Shown one piece after another: positions 35,169 to 49,746 of a stretch of 64,000 bases of DNA. The notes under the pieces were generated by a model, which ran no database searches, had not been told where the DNA came from, and saw only the letters and a list, made by a program, of their open reading frames with translations. Source of the stretch: Notolepis coatsorum (taxonomy: Eukaryota; Chordata; Actinopteri; Aulopiformes; Paralepididae). A program made the position numbers and the translations under genes. Location of the stretch: positions 13,609,577 through 13,673,576 of the forward strand of contig OZ020591.1 of assembly GCA_963971535.1 (NCBI GenBank), read 5' to 3'. The first letter of the stretch is position 1. Every line of letters starts with the position of its first letter.

Positions 35169-35600
35169 CTAGTGGGACTGACATCTGAGCCCCGTCCTCC
35201 TGGTGAGAGCAGCAAAGGCCCTGTCGCCCCAGGTCCGGAGCTTGGTTGTGGGAGGTGTTAGGAGGTTGGCATCTGCAGACCTAAGGCGACGGGTGGGCGT
35301 GTGACGGTGGAGGAGGTCGGACAGGTAGGGAGGGGCAAGGTTGTTGAGGGCTTTAAATGTGATGAGAAGTATTTTAAATTGTATCCTGTATTTGATTGGA
35401 AGCCAGTGGAGGTCGTGGAGGACAGGGGTGATGTGATCAGAGTGACGGGTGGAGGTGAGCATGTGGGCAGCAGAGTTTTGGACATATTGGAGTTTATTGA
35501 GGATAGTGTTTGGTGAGCCGTAGAGGATGCTGTTACAGTAATCCAGTCTTGATGAAATGAATGCATGAACCAGTGTTTCAGCAGCGGAGAGTGATAGGGA
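35169..35600 (-). pseudogene. L2-like LINE ORF2 C-terminus
   Basis: Minus-strand translation gives FISSRLDYCNSILYG, KLQYVQNSAA, HWLPIKYRIQFKILL and NNLAPPYLSDLL, ending at a stop near 35169. These are hallmark blocks after the RT domain of fish L2/Rex-type LINEs. It is 5' truncated near 35600. Confidence 0.8.
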
Positions 35601-35649
35601 GGGGTGGTTTAGACATTTACAGGGGCCAGTTTCCATTGGGTTTCTATTA

Positions 35650-35821
35650 TTGGGGGACCTGTGCGAGCACGGGGGGAGAACATGCAAACTCCACACAGAG
35701 GGGCCTGGGAGATACCCACCTGGGTACCTGGCAACCCGGTAACCTGGTCCCCAAGCGGGAATCGAACCCTGGAACTTCTTGCTGTGAGGCGACAGTGTTA
35801 CCACTACACCACTGTGCCGCT
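35650..35821 (-). mobile_element. V-SINE-like tRNA-derived SINE
   Basis: On the minus strand a head with A box (GTGTAGTGGTAACACTG) and B box (GGTTCGATTCCC) is followed by the conserved GTGGAGTTTGCATGTTCTCC block seen in fish V-SINE-type elements. The 3' part is lost beside the LINE fragment. Confidence 0.75.
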
Positions 35822-35869
35822 GTAACTACAAATATGTTGAATGACAACATGCCAGAGAAATGTGTGATG

Positions 35870-36240
<371 letters not shown>

Positions 36241-36242
<2 letters not shown>

Positions 36243-36429
36243 TAGCCTAACTACTGGTAATCTAACTTTGAATGGGGATGGGCTTCCCATACAATTCATA
36301 TCATTGGGATAAACATTTTACTTTCTGAAATCTTTGTCAAATGGGGGGGGGGGGGGGGGGAATAGAAAAATTTCCAAATTATTCCAAAGTGTTTTTGACA
36401 AGCAACCAGTCCAACATTATGCAACAGCA
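36241..36429. other. Spacer with poly-G
   Basis: An 18-base G run lies at 36343-36360; nothing else is seen. Confidence 0.5.
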
Positions 36430-36550
36430 GCCAGCAGCGCAACACGTCACGGCTCACGTCACCACGCAGGGTCACATCACTACGCAGGGCCACGTCACTG
36501 GTGTCTCTCTTCCGGGTGAGACGTGGCTCTGTGCTGCTGCCATATTGAAG
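36430..36550 (+). promoter_or_regulatory. Promoter-like region of the zinc-finger gene
   Basis: A 19- to 20-bp unit with CACGTCAC/CACATCAC-ACGCAGGG repeats about 2.5 times (36440-36500). It is followed by an ETS-type CTTCCGG near 36510 and a YY1-like GCCATATTG near 36539-36547. Such a set is common at TATA-less vertebrate housekeeping promoters. The link to the downstream exons is inferred. Confidence 0.45.
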
Positions 36551-36643
36551 AAGCTAACCGTTGACACTGACAGTTGGAACAAGTGACACACGATCTCACC
36601 AAGACACGTACGATCGTAGTCCCCCAAAGAGAGACAGAAAATG
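36551..36643 (+). other. Putative first exon of the zinc-finger gene
   Basis: The segment ends AAAATG|GTGAGT, a strong splice donor directly after an ATG. Joined to the acceptor at 41475-41476 this ATG stays open; joined to the one at 41473-41474 it meets a stop after five codons, in which case translation would begin at the ATG at 41486. The 5' limit is unknown. Confidence 0.45.
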
Positions 36644-36812
36644 GTGAGTATGATGGATGCATTGAACATATTTGAGCGTCTCTTTATTATCGGGGCCTCG
36701 CTGCATCTATCTCATAACATTAAGCTACCCTGTTAGCTAGCTAGCGTTAGCCGTTAGCTTCTCCGACAACAACGTAATTCCCATAGGTTTACACTACCTA
36801 GTGTAACACCGC

Positions 36813-37628
36813 TATATGTAAGACGAATACAAGTCTTCATTTACGAAGCTCGAGGCTATTAGACGCGTTGAATGAATGAATGAAAACTTTATTAACAGAT
36901 TGCAGAATGGGTACAGTACAGCTCAATACACCCAATTGTTAAGGGGATGCAGACCAGATAAATACTTTCGTCTTGTTTACACCAGAGTCCCTCATTTTCA
37001 ATTCATGGGGACATTTATGACACACACGACATACAGATAGACAGTACTGCTACATCTATACATTTATGACATACCAGATGTGCAAATACAGTACTGTTTG
37101 TGATACAAAAAGTGTCCAGAAAAAGAGTGTATATACATTTGACGTAGAAACTGTACATTGGAGGAGGTTGGGTAAATGGTGGGTGGGTGGGGGGCTGTAC
37201 ATTGGGGGGGGGGGGACACACACTGTACATTGGAATACTGACAAAGCCATACTTGGTCATTTACTGTACAACTGGGTTAGGACTTTTGTAGGGGCCAGTT
37301 TCGAATTGCAGTCTCCCGTAGGTGTTCTTTGAGAGTGTTTTTGAAAGTGGGTAGTGATTCACATTCCTTTACAGCTTTGGTTAGGGCGTTCCACATTGAT
37401 GTGGCATAATTGCGAAACGTGTTTAGTCCCTTGTTTGAGCCGAATCTGGGTTTCACATGATTTGTGGAGCTCCCTCTGGTGTTGTGATCGTGGTATTCAC
37501 TGACCTTTGGGAAGTATTTTGACATGTACATGGGTACCTTGGTCGTGTAGTGTATCTTGTAGACCAGGCCTATATGTAAGACGAATACAAGTCTTAATTT
37601 ACGAAGCTCGAGGCTATTAGACGCGTTG
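36813..37628. repeat. 58-bp direct repeat bracketing a LINE copy
   Basis: A 58-bp block (36813-36870) recurs at 37571-37628 with one difference (TCTTCATTT against TCTTAATTT). It flanks the LINE piece 36871-37570 and ends at the start of another LINE copy. Confidence 0.85.
36871..37570 (-). mobile_element. Family A LINE, 5' truncated
   Basis: On the minus strand the C-terminal ORF2 (MSKYFPKVSEYHDHNTRG, SNKGLNTFRNYATSMWNAL) is followed by the 3' UTR and an ATTC-type short repeat tail. The truncation point is at GGCCTGGTCTAC. One stop follows RETAIRN. Confidence 0.8.
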
Positions 37629-38671
37629 AATGAATGAAAACTTTATTAACAGATTGCAGAATGGGTACAGTACAGCTCAATACACACAATTGTTAAGGGG
37701 ATGCAGACCAGAGAAAGACTTTCGTTTTGTTTACATCAGTCCCCCATTTTCAATTCATAGGGACATTTATGACATAAACAACATGCATGACATTTATGGC
37801 ATAGGGACATACATGACATACAGGTATTTAGTACTGTTACATTTGTGACATATACGATATTCAAATATACAGTGCTGTTACCCATAGATCCTGATAGAGT
37901 ATATACATATGATGGGGAGGGGACTGTACATTAGGAGGGGGTGGGTGTGTGGGAGAGAAATATACATACGGTGGGGAGAGAATAATATACATGCGGTGGG
38001 GAGAGAATACATGAGAATTATCAAGGCTCATCAGGTAGTGACTGAAATGTGTTTTCTAGCTGCATGTCTTCAGTGTTTGAGGGGAGTTCTCCTCTTACTG
38101 TGTTGTTAGCAGCGTCCACAGCTGCTTCTTATCGCTTGTGGTGGTTGATGTTGGCCTCTATAGATAGCCTCTATTGTTGTCTCACCTTTGGTGTCCATGG
38201 TATTGTCGTCTCATTATCTTCCAAATGAGGTGCAAGCATAGTCGTAATACCCTTGAATGAGTGCTCCTGTTAGTCTTCAGGGTATTTTTCTTTACCAGAG
38301 AGGAAATCCGGTACAAGAATCTTGTTTGTTTGATTTTTTGGTTACATTGGATGCCATCTTGTCACAGGAAAGATTTTCCTCTAGGATGGAACCCAGGTAT
38401 GTAATTTCATCTCTCCTTGTGACAATATTGTCACTCACTGTAACTGAGAAACCGTTGGTCTTGCTGAGTTTGTTATTTGATCCAAAGAGAATGGACTCTG
38501 TTTTACCCAGGTGTAATGGTAGTTTATCAGCGAGCCAGGTGCAGATTCTGCCGAGTTCTGAGCTGAGGGTTTGTTCAACCTGTAACTTGTTCTTGTCAGA
38601 GACCAGCAGGGCTGAGTCATCCGCGAACAGGAACAAGTTGCAGTCACAAGCTGATGACATGTAATTTGCAT
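37629..38671 (-). mobile_element. Family A LINE, with RT active site
   Basis: The 3' tail begins at 37629, then comes a divergent 3' region (37720-38210), then ORF2 on the minus strand from YLGSILEENLS back to NLFLFADDSALLVSD (38590-38640). The catalytic FADD is present but the frame is disrupted. A hAT element interrupts it at 38672 and about 27 bp of RT sequence continue at 40139. Confidence 0.75.
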
Positions 38672-40138
38672 TAGGGGTGCACCGATATATCGGTCGGGTA
38701 TCGGTATCGGCCGATAAGTGCCTTGTTGACTGCTATCGGCCGATAAGCTCAAATGTGCCGACAGCAGTCGCCGATAAATACCCATCAATTTGTGTAGCGT
38801 CAAAAGGCAAAAAAAAAAAGTTCACTCGCGACCTACCTGCAGTGCACAACGCCCGCCGTCCCCCACACACACACAAGCTACTGCATCAAAGTAACTAGTA
38901 CCTATGATTAACAAGGCATTCGTTTTGTGGCATTAGCGTTATATAGTTAGTGTTACACGGACAATAACATCAGCATATTATTATTACCCATAGCAGCAAG
39001 GCATTACTCCGAGTCCGTTCATTAGCTACCGGGAGATGCAAGACCAACGTTACTGGTGAAAATGTGATTTGCGTTGGAATACTCCTTTGTCAACTTGCTG
39101 TACTTTGCTTGCAGGTCTGCAGCCATTATTGCTGCATTATTAATAGCCCCAACTTTAGCCAAGGTAACGTTATGGCTAAACCTTTAACAATAGTTAACGC
39201 TAGCTTTCGGTTAGCTGTTCAATGCTATTAATAACACAACTCCCCGTCAACACCCTCTCTCGGGAAGATGGCATTTAAGAAAGTATCTGCTGTTAAAATG
39301 AAGTGTTACACGTTCAATAACAAGCATATTATTTACCCGAAGATAGCTGTAAACAAGGCATTACTCCGTTAGTCCGTTCATAGCTCGGTTCCATTCCGTT
39401 GCTCATTCCGTACCCAACTACACATTCTGCAATCTGTTAATAAAGTTTTCAACCAGACAAATGTATAGAAAGGCTTTGTTTTATTATAACATTTGTTGCA
39501 GTAAAATCATTATGTCTCATTTGGTCATGCGTGGAGCGCCGGTCGGCGGGCGCCGGGCCGGGCAGCTAACGTAGCTACGTTAAGTGTGTTCTTCTGCAGT
39601 GCTCTCGCAAACAGAACAATGGCGGCATGCCCGGAAGTAGAAACATTTATAAACGCTTGCCGATTGGTGGTAAGGACAGCAGGAGGTGGGTGCTAGCGGT
39701 GTGGCGTAATTGGCCGAATCGACTGTCAATCAAAATGGTTCCATTGCATTGGTTGAAAGCTCTGGTTGAGAGAATAGTATCCCGCTGCAGGCCGCAAGAA
39801 TGGTTCCATTGCATTGGTTGAAAGCTCTGGTTGAGAAAATAGTATCCCTCTGCAGGCCGCAAGACGATACTGGGAGAGAGATAGTGATACCATAAACATA
39901 TTTCTTGATGTTTCCTTTTTTTAAGTAAGTAAAGAGGCCTACAAATACAAACATACACATACAAATATACAGTAGTTTCATTAAAAAATATATATATATT
40001 AATAAAAAAAAAAAAAAAAAAAAAATTACAAATACTTATATACAAATATACAAATATCGGTATCGGTATCGGCCGATAGTGTTAGTTGAACAATCGGTAT
40101 CGGTATCGGCGGCCAATTTTCATATCGGTGCACCCCTA
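38672..40138. mobile_element. hAT-type element, 1,467 bp, TSD ATTTGCAT
   Basis: The ends TAGGGGTGCACCGATAT and ATATCGGTGCACCCCTA are inverted repeats, followed inward by repeated CGGTATCGG units. The 8-bp duplication ATTTGCAT lies at 38664-38671 and 40139-40146. There is no transposase. The interior has a CpG-rich patch (39530-39630), a 30-bp scrap of family A LINE tail (39424-39452) and a 65-bp tandem duplication (39734-39863). Confidence 0.88.
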
Positions 40139-40165
40139 ATTTGCATAAATGGTTGGTGACGTTCG

Positions 40166-41474
40166 ACAGAATAAGACAAAATAAGTTAAAGGTTCCAGAG
40201 AGGAGTGGGAACTATAAGCTGGTGTAGCGAGTCGTAAACTTTAAAGTACATTAAAGCAGCAGTTGAGCAGCGTTTGTGTAGCTTTTATGGAAAAGAAATA
40301 GCAGGAGCAGTAGTGAAAATTGTGGAAATTAATATTGGATTGTGAAAAATACAGCCCCGGCTGTCTTCCTCTGGTAGGTCTTCTAGCTCTGACTTGCCGT
40401 TTGCGTTTGTGGGATATTATTATCAGGCTTGAGAATATTCAGTGACTTTGTACTTATTATTTACCTTATTGGGGACATTGATCTAAGTTAAAAGTTATTA
40501 TTAAATGTTATTGGGTACAATCATTATCAATATAGAATATTGAGTGAGTTATGACATATTGTAAGTTCATTCAGGCCTCTCCTTAGTTCAGTGGTGTGTC
40601 TGTGTTAAGGCCAAGCACCTGTGCATTTCCCTAGTTATCTCTGGGCCAACGTGTAGCTAAATGGGCTAGGGGGGAAAACACTTCAGCAAAAACATAAAAG
40701 CTATGCATTTGAACCTAGGTTTGGCGGGAAAATGCACAGATGCCTTGTTTGGGATTGGCCACCGACCACATACGCCTATGGACAGAGCAGAGCATAATAA
40801 GTAAGGATGGCTAGGACATTTGCTCGATCTCTCTTTCTGGTGTCTCCTTTCTGGCTGGACTCCACTCTCTTGGTCTGGAGTCAGATGCTCTCTTTCTGGA
40901 CTTCTATCTTTAATCTCTTTTTTCTCCATCTAGTCTCTTATTTCCTATTATATTTCTCTATCGCCTTCCTGGTTGTTCTATCATGTCATTAATATCTGTT
41001 TAAGTGTTCCATGGACCACCCTATGTAAAGATGTCATTCTAATTCTGATCCTTTCAATAAATACAAGACATATTGTTGAACTCTTCCCTTGTCTAATATT
41101 CTATATTCTTTTAGTAAACAAAACTACCCACACGTTCGCCATACTATGATCAGACAAGCAGCTCTAAGGAGGCAACGCTAGAAAGCAGTGTGTTTACAAA
41201 GATGTGTAAGAGAGGAGCATACAAATGTATTTGCCCCCCCCCCCCCCCGCCACACCTACAGAATCAAAACAAGCATGTGGAAAAGACGAGCAAGGGACAA
41301 ATTTGGAGCAAAGAAACCATGAAAACTTTGTTTACAGACTTTATGAAATTACATATTTTTGCAAAAGTAATATGACATTACTACATTTCTAGTGTACAAT
41401 TGCTATAACCATACAGCCTAACTGAAATGTTTCATCTGCTTTAAATTATGATTTTGTCTGTATGGACTTTACAG
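40166..41474. other. Intron 1 remainder, no gene
   Basis: No recognised repeat. A short poly-C run lies near 41236-41248. It ends in the splice acceptor of the next exon. Confidence 0.4.
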
Positions 41475-41614
41475 AGCCGTGTCCAATGAAGATGTCCCAG
41501 GGAAAGAATGACCTCAGTGACGGCCCCAACAAACGTGTCAGAGCTGTTTCCCCGGCTGCAGACAAGAAAGATGACCACATAGCCGGTCCTAGCCAACACC
41601 ATATGCTCTCCAAG
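41475..41614 (+). CDS. Coding exon 2 of a zinc-finger gene
   Basis: The exon follows TTTACAG and ends CTCCAAG|GTGGTG. From the ATG at 41486 it reads 43 codons in phase 0, starting MKMSQGKNDLSDGPNKR and ending QHHMLSK. It has no known domain and is rich in Lys, Asp, Ser and Pro, like the disordered N-terminus of many fish zinc-finger and NLR proteins. The next exon continues in phase. The donor GTGGTG is weak. Confidence 0.55.
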
Positions 41615-41646
41615 GTGGTGTTATGCTTCAGTTGTTATGCTTATGT

Positions 41647-42016
41647 TTGACTAGTGGATGAACAAAATACATCACATATCTTTCTTAGGTTTGACTAGTG
41701 GATGAACAAAATACAGCACATATGGGGGCGACAGTGGCTCTGGAGGTAGAGCAGTCGTCTGGCAAGCCGGAGGTTCCCGGTTCGATTCCCGCTCCTCCCG
41801 GGCAGCGTGTCGATGTGTCCTTGAGCAAGACACTTAACCCCTAATTGCTCCCGATGAGCAGGTTGGCACCTTGCATGGTTGCCACCGCCGTCTGTGTGCG
41901 AATGTGTGAGTGAGTGGGTAAAATGTGAGTAACAAATTGTAAAGCGCTTTGGATAAAAGCGCTATATAAAAAAGCAGCCAATTACCAACATATGTCTTAG
42001 GTTTGACTAGTGGATG
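41647..42016. repeat. 44-bp tandem repeat interrupted by a SINE
   Basis: The unit beginning GTTTGACTAGTGGATGAAC occurs at about 41647, 41691 and, in part, 42000. The second unit is split by the SINE at 41725-41987. Confidence 0.8.
41725..41987 (+). mobile_element. tRNA-derived SINE, TSD ACATATG
   Basis: The head has A box TGGCTCTGGAGGTAGAGC and B box GGTTCGATTCC. The body includes CCTTGAGCAAGACACTTAA, shared in type with the SINE at 11.1 kb, and GCGCTATATAAA near its end. The duplication ACATATG lies at 41718-41724 and 41988-41994. Confidence 0.88.
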
Positions 42017-42134
42017 CAGGACTTCAGGGTTTCTGGAGACACCTACCATTGGAGTCAAGCAGAGTTGACGCATCCACTCCAATGATAGAAGTGGGCACAT
42101 ATTGGCCATTTTGGCTACAGAGCTATAGTACATC

Positions 42135-42270
42135 GGAGTTCACTTGTTTGGTCCACACCAGAGTTCGAATGAGCTTTCACACCACCCAAAACCAACCGGA
42201 CTATCCGAGGAAAACGAACCAGGGTTCGATTAAGGCGGACCAAAGAGCTCAGGTGTGAAAGCGACCTTAG
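42135..42270 (+). repeat. Dispersed repeat shared with 9225-9350
   Basis: AATGAGCTTTCACACCACCC and CCAACCGGACTATCCGAGG match the complement of the copy near 9.3 kb. It is probably a MITE whose ends were not resolved. Confidence 0.6.
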
Positions 42271-42857
42271 ACTGTAAGAGTTCAGGAATCTACTCTTTTT
42301 GGGTAGACTATTTGCTAGTTTTGACATTATTATGGTATTGAGTTTTCCAATACCAGTTACAATGTGATATGACATCTATTTGATACTAAATTATTTCCAT
42401 GCCAGGCTAAAACAGAGTAGCGGGATTGGTGGGGGGGGGGGGGATTTCCCCAATGCTAAAATCTGACACCAAGAGAGTGTGATTTGATTAAACTCCAAGC
42501 AGCATAATACCCTGTTTGGCCCATCTTGTATCCCAGCATGTGGGGAAACTTGGCATGGCCAAACACTGAGTCTGACTTGTGAGTTAAAGGGATAGTTTGG
42601 ATTTTTGGACTCTTAAGTGGTATGAAATACTTGCTAGTAGTATAGTTGATGCGATGCCATTAGCTTAACTCACAGAGTACCGTGGTCTGAGTTCTGGCCT
42701 CGTTCTGAGTGAACCGGGAAGCTTCAGACAGGCAGCAAACGAGGTCATGAGACAAAAAAGTGTTATTCCACCACACAATAACCTGCAGGCAAAAGTTGTA
42801 ATCATCCACAGCAGAAAACATTTCCTATGCTTCAGAGTGACATGATGTGTTGGAACT

Positions 42858-45021
<2,164 letters not shown>

Positions 45022-45029
45022 TTGGAACT

Positions 45030-46038
45030 AGTGGTCTGCAAGGGCCTTGAAATGAAGCCCAGCCCGAGCCTGTGAACTTCAGGCCCTGCCCGAAAATAAG
45101 CACGACTGTAAATAATATTTTAAGCCCTAGCCCGCGTGAAAACCCGAAAAAAAATTATTATTATTAAAAAAAAAATCTTTTGTATTTGTTTTAAATATTC
45201 GAAACACGGTTTTATATGAACTTAATAAATAAACAAAAACGAAAATGTTCAATAGGTCTACCTAAATAACAGATAGTGAAAACTAAAGAAACATTAATTA
45301 TATAGCCAAATATTAAATTATTTTTTAGTTTTAAATATTCTAAACACTGTTTATATATTAACTAAATTTTTATTTTAGTTTATTAATACTGTTTAATATT
45401 AAACAAAAACGAAAATGACCAATAGGTCTAACTAAATAACACATATCACGCTGAAAACTAACAACCATTCTATAGCCTGTTTCGCAAATTCTATTTCCCA
45501 ACGCTCGCGTTGACTCACACGGCAGCCTCGTAAAACGTATTTGAAGGCTATATGGAATCTTCTTTGACACACACACACGACACAATAGCCTACTCAGTCA
45601 CTATACAAACAAACCGAAAACAGAAATCAGATTTCGAGCAGAGCAACATTTATTATATAATGAAAGCGCAACAGAACACACCAGCAAATAATAATAATCA
45701 GACTCACCACTTCGCTGTGTTGATGTCAGCAACGTGTTTATTACATCCAATTGTATCTGTTAACTTATACATCTTAACTCCTCAGACACGAGGCTTTCAC
45801 TCTCTGATGACAGCACTACGTTACGCGAAAATGAAACAGAAACGTAAGGTTATCCTATAGCCCTAGTTATAAGAGTATAGCGAGCGCAAAAAAAAATACG
45901 CAATTTTTTTTTTAAAAGAGGGCACTGCCCGGCCTGGCCGAGCCCGACTTATTTATTTAAAAACAAAGCCCTACCCAGCCCGAACCCGTCGTGTCGGGTA
46001 GGGCCCCGTCGGGCTCGGGCAGGGTTGCAGTGCACTAG
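45030..46038. mobile_element. hAT-type element, copy 2, inverted
   Basis: This is the same element as copy 1 in the opposite direction, starting AGTGGTCTGCAAGG and ending GCAGTGCACTAG. It is flanked by the shared TTGGAACT (45022-45029) and by 46039-46046. The two copies make a palindrome centred near 45025. Confidence 0.75.
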
Positions 46039-46041
46039 TTG

Positions 46042-46190
46042 GAACTAGTCTCAGTGTGAGGTAGTCACTAAATGCTTCAGAGTGACATGATGTGTTGAAC
46101 TAGTCTCAGTGTGAGGTAGTCACTAAATGCTTCAGAGTGACATGATGTGTTGAACTAGTCTCAGTGTGAGGTAGTCACTAAATGCTGGGT
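46042..46190. repeat. Minisatellite, unit about 62 bp
   Basis: The unit with CTAGTCTCAGTGTGAGGTAG and CTTCAGAGTGACATGATGTG occurs about 2.5 times; a further part lies left of the hAT pair at 42830. The hAT pair inserted into this array. Confidence 0.8.
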
Positions 46191-46507
46191 CTTGAAGCAT
46201 AGAAAATGAGGCACGCTGTTTTCTGCTGTGGGTGATTAAAACTTCTGTCAGGTCAGAACTCCGACCACGAGACTCGGTGTGTAAACTGAGGGCACTGCAT
46301 CAACTATACTACTATAGTATTTCATACCACTTGATGTCCACAACTCTGAACTATCCCTTTAAGGTGACTCATCATCAAGTACCAGTGACAAGACATGTCT
46401 AACATAAAAAAAAAAACAAAGCCAAACATGTCAATCTACAATTACTCTGGGGACGGTGAACGTTGTACTTTGCAAGACTCTTATTGTTTTTTATCTGGTA
46501 TTTTTAG

Positions 46508-46637
46508 GCCACAGCCCCACTGATATCCAGTACAGTGGAGGAGATGGCGTCTCTGTTGGGACTAAAGGAACTATCTGTCTCCTTGGTGGACTGCATTAAA
46601 ACACCAGGACTTAAAGGGACTTTGAATGAAGGAGGAG
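46508..46637 (+). CDS. Coding exon 3 of a zinc-finger gene
   Basis: The exon lies between TATTTTTAG and GAGGAG|GTAAGG. It begins in phase 0, fitting exon 2, and reads 43 codons plus one base: ATAPLISSTVEEMASLLGLK, then LVDCIKTPGLKGTLNEGG. The short Leu-rich segment may be amphipathic. It ends in phase 1, which pairs with the two-base start of the zinc-finger exon at 62575 to give an Asp codon. No domain is recognised. Confidence 0.6.
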
Positions 46638-46782
46638 GTAAGGCTATAAATTATCTTATTTAAAAAATAATTCACATTGAGATCTTTTTGAAAACATTTT
46701 TTTACAAGAGCGTCCTAGCCAAGACAGGCAACAGCACTATCATACAGGACACAATGGTGAGTATCGTATCTGTCACCATTAA

Positions 46783-47647
46783 CACTTTGAGTGCCAACGA
46801 CGATTAGTCGTCCTAACCCGCCATGCGTTGGGTGCCAATGACGAGTTTTCTCGTTATTTGATTGTTATTTCTTTTATTAGCGATATCCATTCATTTTTCA
46901 TCCATCTAGCCTGACGTTATCATTGTGAATGGGTCTGAGCTCGAAAAGGGCAAATACCGCCGCCTATCGTCTCCCGGATGGTAATGCACATCATTGGATT
47001 GGATTGGGTGGCCATGTGCATCAGAAAAAAATCCGGTCCAGGGTTTTCCTATCTCTGGCATGCAGTATCGTGTTACCAGATTGACTGAGGACCCTCAGAG
47101 CAACGTCCATTATGTGTTTCGGACTATAACGTTGGATCAATAAACGCAATCAATATTTGGAATGGCAATCAGTAATTGGATTAATCTTTTTGCAGAACAT
47201 CTGATGTGAGGTAAGGACTCTATTTTACCAGTATTGGGTTAATCAGATGTTTTTTTCATAGCGATCACAACGTGTGTGCGTGTATGACGTTAGCGCTGAC
47301 CAGGTCATGGATAATAGATTTTTCAGCCCGCTTCTCTAGCGTCCATAAGTACACATATACTATCGATAATCTAGCGTTTATTTGAAAACGATTCATAAAT
47401 CAGCCGAAAAATTACGACGTGTTTTGTGTATTCCACTAAAGGGCTATTATCGCGGAATTTCTCTGAAATTACTAGAACTCTCCGAAACTATACTCTTATT
47501 CAAAACGGTATATCTGTTTCGTACATGTTAACTGCAAGCAAGTCATTGATAAGCGAGGGTTGTTTTAGACCCATAATTTAAGATATAGTTTAAGCGTTCG
47601 CAAATATCCCCAACCTCCCATTGACTAAAGCGCTGGCACTCAAGGGG
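46783..47647. mobile_element. piggyBac-like non-autonomous element
   Basis: Ends CACTTTGAGTGCCAACG and CGCTGGCACTCAAGGGG are inverted repeats, with TTAA on the left (46779-46782) and TTAT on the right (47648-47651), a probable mutated TTAA. There is no transposase. Confidence 0.55.
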
Positions 47648-47799
47648 TTATCTGGGCAAAGGGGCGTGGCACCCAATGTGCTAAGAGCTGACTGATATGC
47701 AGAATCCAGAGGTTTAAGAGCTGATGCTGCAGCATGACTATAAATACATCACCATATTCCAAAACTGATAAGAACAACAATTATTTTCCTACTAATTAG

Positions 47800-48000
47800 A
47801 GGAACATTTTAACTGTTTCTTGTACAGGAAACCAATTTTCTGTCGCAGTTTAGAGGCAAGATTATCCACATGGAACTTAAATGTAAATTTCCCGTAGAGC
47901 CACAGGCCAAGATATTTATACTCAGTGACTCTGACAGTAGATACCTGCACATTAAAAGTCAATATTTCTGGCTCTTGAAAACAACATAAATATTGTGTTA
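47800..48000 (-). pseudogene. LINE ORF2 fragment (thumb region)
   Basis: Minus-strand translation around YKYLGLWLYGKFTFKFHVDN and KLRQKIGFLYKK matches the region after the RT core of a common fish LINE. Both ends are truncated. The fragment at 57.5-57.8 kb may be from the same family. Confidence 0.65.
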
Positions 48001-49737
48001 CTAGCATTAACTCATTGACTGCTGTTTTCGGGCCCCGTCTAAGCACTGCCACGCTGTAAAAGATAGGAGTCCATCACCTTGTTTGTAGAGCTATAACTAT
48101 ATTCTATATTATAGCTATGGATACAATACTATGGTCATTTGACAGTGACTTTCTTCCGGTCAATAATTTGTCCATGCATACATTCGCGCATTATACCGTG
48201 GTGCATATAAGTATGTTTTTAGATCGGTCTGGGGTAATGCTAAGGAATAGCCTTATGCGTGTATTATACTATAACTGTTGCCGTTTCTTGCCTGGACCAG
48301 CTATTATTCTCAAATCAAATCTATATCATAGGTATTATGTTTCATCATGAATACATGAAGGGGGGGTGGGGGGTCGTTTTTTGATGCTTTGATCGTCACC
48401 AACGGCATATGTTGACCGACCCAAACATGCAAAGAGCCATGGTGAGTAAGGCGAAGCTACATGGTAGATCCTTGCACATTTGTGAATAATCATTGCCGTA
48501 TATCATTGTTCTTTGCCGTTATACTTTCTGTCATTCTGTGCAAATGTTATGCTAAGATTGATTTTAGAGTGATTTGTGGGTCTTTAGGAGATCATCAAAC
48601 GGAACCCTCTCCCTGGTCTTTTCCATGCATCCCAAAAATGTGGAAAATAATTGACATAAGCCATCTTGCAATACCACTTCATAGGGTTGTATGGGGTCGG
48701 GGGTTCCAGTGGTGACATTATTTTGGGGACTTGAGGTCACAGTCGCATATTATTTGATGACTAAATGGAAAACAATTATGATAATTTGTAGCAATTATGA
48801 TAATTAGTTGAGTGAAGGTGAGGATCACAGTAGCTAAATTATCAGTGCGCTGCACACTATTCTTTTTGTTTTCTTGTTAAACGATCAGTTAAACCATTAA
48901 CCAATTTTTCTTTTATAGAATATTTGGAGATTAAAACCCATTATGCCCATCCCATGTTTGAGCTCACTAACCTGGCGTATTCCCTTTAAATTGGCTGTGG
49001 AAAAACAATACTGCTGTTGCCAAAATGTGTGTGCATCTTTGTGATGATGTTGATGACAAAAAGGTCTATCTATCGCAATTGAATTCCTTCAACTACTAAA
49101 CATTATTATAATATTAATTAATGAGTAATTAACATAAATGTATCCAACCAATCCTTGGTAATCCTTGAAGTAGGCCTAACTAATAGGCTGTGTTTAGTTG
49201 TACACAGAGATGAAAGACTTCCGCCGATCCACAATGGTGCACATAATTTCTATTTCAATCTTTAATCTCGAAAGAACATTTACAATGATGTCGAGAGGTA
49301 CAATACAAAAATAATATAGAAACATAAAAGTAAATCATTTAAACAATTTTAATTAAAACAAATGGTCGGCTATTATAGATTCAAACTGACCAATGGATAC
49401 TCAAGTGTTGAGTTTAAACCCTCCCTCTGCTAAGCATAGGAAAATAGGAAGTATTTATATTCTTTAACTCTCAATAATACTCATTCACAGTAGATACAGT
49501 ATATGCAAATGTTCACAGACAGTACCTTTAGAGCATAGCTGTCAACATTGGGATATTAAAATAAGGGAGATTTGCCAGAGAGGGAGGGAGGGGGGGTAAA
49601 GGGGGTGTTTCCCCCCCTTTGGTGGATGTTTTTGGTCAAATCAGTTGTGTGATAGTCACTTTTGGTGAGTTGTTTATATACATTCACTTATGACATTCGT
49701 ATGACACAGGACTACAAAAGCATTTAGTATAGAAATG
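48001..49737. other. Intron 3, no gene recognised
   Basis: It opens with TTAACTCATTGACTGC, reminiscent of piggyBac-like ends, but no partner end was found. A G run lies near 48361. Otherwise it is AT-rich and unassigned. Confidence 0.35.
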
Positions 49738-49746
49738 TGTCAACAG

